From Nonlabens sp. (GTDB taxonomy: Bacteria; Bacteroidota; Bacteroidia; Flavobacteriales; Flavobacteriaceae): DNA of 8,390 nucleotides. The stretch covers positions 1-8,390 of the forward strand of contig JALZUY010000150.1 of assembly GCA_023301395.1 (NCBI GenBank), read 5' to 3'. Under the pieces are notes generated by a model. It was not told the origin of the DNA. It did no database searches and saw nothing but the letters and a program-made list of their open reading frames with translations. Below, piece by piece: positions 7,048 through 8,390 of the stretch (position 1 is its first letter; every line of letters starts with the position of its first letter). Both the position numbers and the translations under genes were made by a program.

Positions 7048-7848
7048 TTACAATCGTGTAAAGAATAATACCGTAGTTACCAATGTAGTAAACACAGAAA
7101 TAATAGTAGTAAATGAGGCCAAACCAGTCGTACCAGTACCCAAAGATTTTTGAGGCAATGGATCCACTACAATCATATCGTTAGGCTGTATATAGTAATA
7201 AGGTGAATAAATAACATCGAGCTGAGTTAAATCTAAGTGATGCACTTTCACACCATCTGGATATTGTCTTACAATCCTTACGTTTGTCAAATCACCTGTG
7301 ATAGGCACTCCACCACTATTTGCAATGGCCTCTACTATAGTCACCTGATCTCTAAAGATGACTTGCTCACCTTTCCCTCCTACTTCACCGGCCATCACAT
7401 AACGCAATCCACCTAATTTAACAGTTACAAACAAGTCTGCATTTTCCTTAAAATATTCTGTCAATAATCGTTTTTCAATCAGCTCTCGTAATTCTTCTAA
7501 AGTGAGTCCAAGGGCTTTTATTTTATTCAATTGTGGAACTCTAATATCACCGTGTTGATCCACCGTATAACCACTAAAATATAAGCCACCACCAAGCTGT
7601 CCACCTTGACCATTTTCTCCACTTACGTTAAACAATGAAACAAGGCTTGGATCATAAGGCGCCTTAATTTGTATACTCAATATATCGTTGATTTGTAATC
7701 GATATGGTGGTTGCACCTTTTGAATCGTGATTAAAGAATCGTTTTTAATGGATTCGGACTCTTGTAAATAAGTGATTTTGCGTGTGGGAACACAAGAACT
7801 TATCGTCAATAACAACACAACTATTAATAAACCAAAAACGGTACGCAT
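7048..7848 (-). CDS. wza: Polysaccharide export outer-membrane lipoprotein (Wza/OPX family)
   Basis: A 266-residue export protein, first gene of the operon. The N-terminus is a lipoprotein signal peptide: Arg2, a hydrophobic core (4-15) and a lipobox TISSC with Cys19 as the lipidated residue. A Poly_export domain follows (about 47-147, from PPYRLQINDILSIQI to the LFVTVKL strand, 139-145), then an SLBB-type domain (about 149-230, with the block YVMAGEVGGKGEQV and the later VTIVEAIANSGGV). The C-terminal residues 242-263 are a hydrophobic, Thr-rich segment consistent with a single membrane-spanning helix, as in other Bacteroidota members. This form is shorter than E. coli Wza (about 380 residues). 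It should form the outer-membrane exit for the glycan and dock with the Wzc-like protein encoded one base downstream. There is no Shine-Dalgarno sequence before the ATG, which is normal in Bacteroidota. The symbol is by family analogy. Confidence 0.94.
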   Translation of the reverse strand: MRTVFGLLIVVLLLTISSCVPTRKITYLQESESIKNDSLITIQKVQPPYRLQINDILSIQIKAPYDPSLVSLFNVSGENGQGGQLGGGLYFSGYTVDQHGDIRVPQLNKIKALGLTLEELRELIEKRLLTEYFKENADLFVTVKLGGLRYVMAGEVGGKGEQVIFRDQVTIVEAIANSGGVPITGDLTNVRIVRQYPDGVKVHHLDLTQLDVIYSPYYYIQPNDMIVVDPLPQKSLGTGTTGLASFTTIISVFTTLVTTVLFFTRL

Positions 7849-7875
7849 ATACTTGATTAGAATAAGCTGTAAATA

Positions 7876-7904
7876 TAAAGTTATCTCGTGAGAATGCCTA
7901 TTAA
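7876..7904 (-). promoter_or_regulatory. Possible Bacteroidota-type promoter for the export operon
   Basis: On the minus strand, TAACTTTA (7883-7876) resembles the Bacteroidota -7 element TAnnTTTG except for its last base. A TTA (7904-7902) lies 18 bases upstream, near the place of the usual TTG -33 element. Transcription would start near 7869, leaving a leader of about 20 bases before the lipoprotein ATG. An overlapping TATATTTA just downstream is an alternative -7. The match is weak and AT-rich sequence gives such hits by chance. Confidence 0.3.
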
Positions 7905-7964
7905 GGACACGCTATTCTATAAGCCACTCGTTGAAATGAATAGAATTGTAGTTTTTACCACTGG

Positions 7965-7999
7965 TTTACAGTATCAGTATCATTTTACAGTCGCAGTAT
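7965..7999. repeat. Imperfect direct repeat, CAGT-rich
   Basis: TTTACAGTATCAGTAT (7965-7980) is followed by TTTACAGTCGCAGTAT (7984-7999), with 14 of 16 bases identical and a period of 19. Further CAGT words occur at 8001 and 8016, giving six in 51 bases. The site lies about 120-150 bases upstream of the lipoprotein start. It may be a regulator-binding site (inference) or remnant repeat DNA. Confidence 0.6.
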
Positions 8000-8088
8000 T
8001 CAGTCTTTAAATCCACAGTCGTGATTGAATATTGAGTAAATATTTTTGATTTTTTCTTACCTCTTGAGCTTTGTTTCTTTCTTTAATG

Positions 8089-8125
8089 TCAGTACGAGCG
8101 CAGTCGAGAACAGTTTAGAATTTCT
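8089..8125. repeat. Interspersed intergenic repeat, copy A (short form)
   Basis: TCAGTACGAGCGCAGTCGAG (8089-8108) followed by AACAGTTTAGAATTTCT resembles the repeat at 8324-8375, sharing the CAGTwCGAGC start and the GTyGAGAAC end but lacking the central palindrome. Repeats of this general look are scattered between genes in many Flavobacteriaceae genomes. The assignment is from memory of that pattern and from the two copies visible here. Confidence 0.45.
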
Positions 8126-8179
8126 ACATTTTCTTTGAATCTCAAATCGCAGATAAAAAATAGGCAATCAACAATCAAA

Positions 8180-8196
8180 TTTTCACGAAGTGAAAA
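8180..8196. repeat. Inverted repeat, 7-bp stem with 3-base loop
   Basis: TTTTCAC (8180-8186) pairs perfectly with GTGAAAA (8190-8196) around GAA. A smaller 5-bp hairpin, AAGCA (8203-8207) with TGCTT (8213-8217), lies just to the right. Neither is followed by a T-run on either strand that would mark a good terminator. Possibly part of the repeat mosaic. Confidence 0.5.
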
Positions 8197-8253
8197 GAGA
8201 ATAAGCAATTAGTGCTTCTACAAAATATTAGTGTATTCAACCACTCCTGATAC

Positions 8254-8303
8254 TCCTTCGACAAGCGAAGGATCATCTGTCCTCGTCATTTCTAAGACGA
8301 GGA
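8254..8303. repeat. Pair of adjacent GC-richer hairpins
   Basis: TCCTTCG (8254-8260) pairs with CGAAGGA (8266-8272) around ACAAG, a perfect 7-bp stem. Seven bases later TCCTCGTC (8280-8287) pairs with GACGAGGA (8296-8303) around an 8-base loop, a perfect 8-bp stem. The second is followed on the plus strand by GCTTTTA, which is only a weak terminator-like tail, and no plus-strand gene precedes it here. Both look like REP-type palindromes. Confidence 0.6.
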
Positions 8304-8323
8304 GCTTTTAAAACGATAGAATT

Positions 8324-8375
8324 TCAGTTCGAGCATCTCGACAAGCTCAATGTAAACTGAGTTGAGAACGGTTTT
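8324..8375. repeat. Interspersed intergenic repeat, copy B (long form with central hairpin)
   Basis: It begins TCAGTTCGAGC (8324-8334) and ends GTTGAGAACGGTTTT (8361-8375), like copy A at 8089. The centre can fold: CTCGA (8337-8341) with TTGAG (8362-8366, one G-T pair), then CTCA (8346-8349) with TGAG (8358-8361), leaving a 4-base bulge on one side. This is a REP-like palindromic unit rather than a coding or promoter element. Confidence 0.5.
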
Positions 8376-8390
8376 AGCTCTTTCAAAAAA

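Larger units (their letters stand above)
7849..8390. other. Long non-coding upstream region of the operon
   Basis: About 540 bases hold no credible reading frame on either strand. From left to right they contain a weak promoter candidate, a CAGT-rich direct repeat, an AATATT pair (8028-8033 and 8039-8044), and, from about 8089 on, GAGC/CGAGAAC-type repeat copies and several stem-loops. No tRNA, rRNA or known riboswitch pattern was recognised. The gene to the right of the window is unknown, so it cannot be said whether this is a divergent or a tandem intergenic space. Confidence 0.7.

Noticed and set aside
8280..8309. Rho-independent terminator on the plus strand
   Set aside because: The stem is good, but the tail has only four T bases and no plus-strand gene precedes it in the window; kept as a hairpin repeat.
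8089..8375. CRISPR array suggested by repeated motifs
   Set aside because: Only two dissimilar copies of unequal length, no regular spacers and no cas genes; palindromic intergenic repeats fit better.
7849..8390. JUMPstart/ops-type antitermination element common upstream of polysaccharide operons
   Set aside because: No GGCGGTAG core was seen on either strand, and this element belongs mainly to Gammaproteobacteria.

Overview
This window looks like part of a cell-surface polysaccharide (capsule or exopolysaccharide) export and modification operon from a marine-type Flavobacteriaceae bacterium (Bacteroidota). The clues are low GC, starts without Shine-Dalgarno sequences, Bacteroidota-style forms of the export lipoprotein and of the Wzc-like kinase with its Tyr-Gly tail, and an intergenic region rich in palindromic repeats. 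The genus cannot be fixed from the sequence alone.

All seven genes are on the minus strand, so transcription runs from high to low coordinates. The likely regulatory zone is at the right (7849-8390). The order is: an outer-membrane export lipoprotein (Wza-like), a co-polymerase/tyrosine kinase (Wzc-like), an ABC-2 permease (Wzm-like), a polysaccharide pyruvyl transferase family protein, an ABC ATPase with a C-terminal substrate-recognition-type domain (Wzt-like), a small SAM-dependent methyltransferase, and a glycosyltransferase that runs off the left edge. Gaps are tiny (1, 23 and 40 bases) or the genes overlap (TAATG once, ATGA twice). I therefore infer one translationally coupled operon that continues past the window.

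Inferred teamwork: the glycosyltransferase builds the glycan on the cytoplasmic side. The pyruvyl transferase and methyltransferase decorate or cap it. The Wzt/Wzm transporter, possibly recognising the decorated end through the Wzt C-terminal domain, moves it across the inner membrane. The Wzc-like protein and the lipoprotein carry it across the periplasm and outer membrane.

Most notable are: a mix of an ABC exporter with a Wzc-type kinase, which usually accompanies Wzx/Wzy systems; a pyruvyl transferase gene wedged between the two transporter subunits with overlaps on both sides; a GC step inside the ATPase gene close to its domain boundary (about 38% versus 30% by hand count), suggesting a backbone/cassette junction; an in-frame hexanucleotide repeat encoding the Tyr-Gly tail of the kinase; and a 540-base leader region with a CAGT-rich direct repeat and a run of hairpins. 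No wholly new system is proven here; the coupling of modification to export is the best candidate for something under-described.
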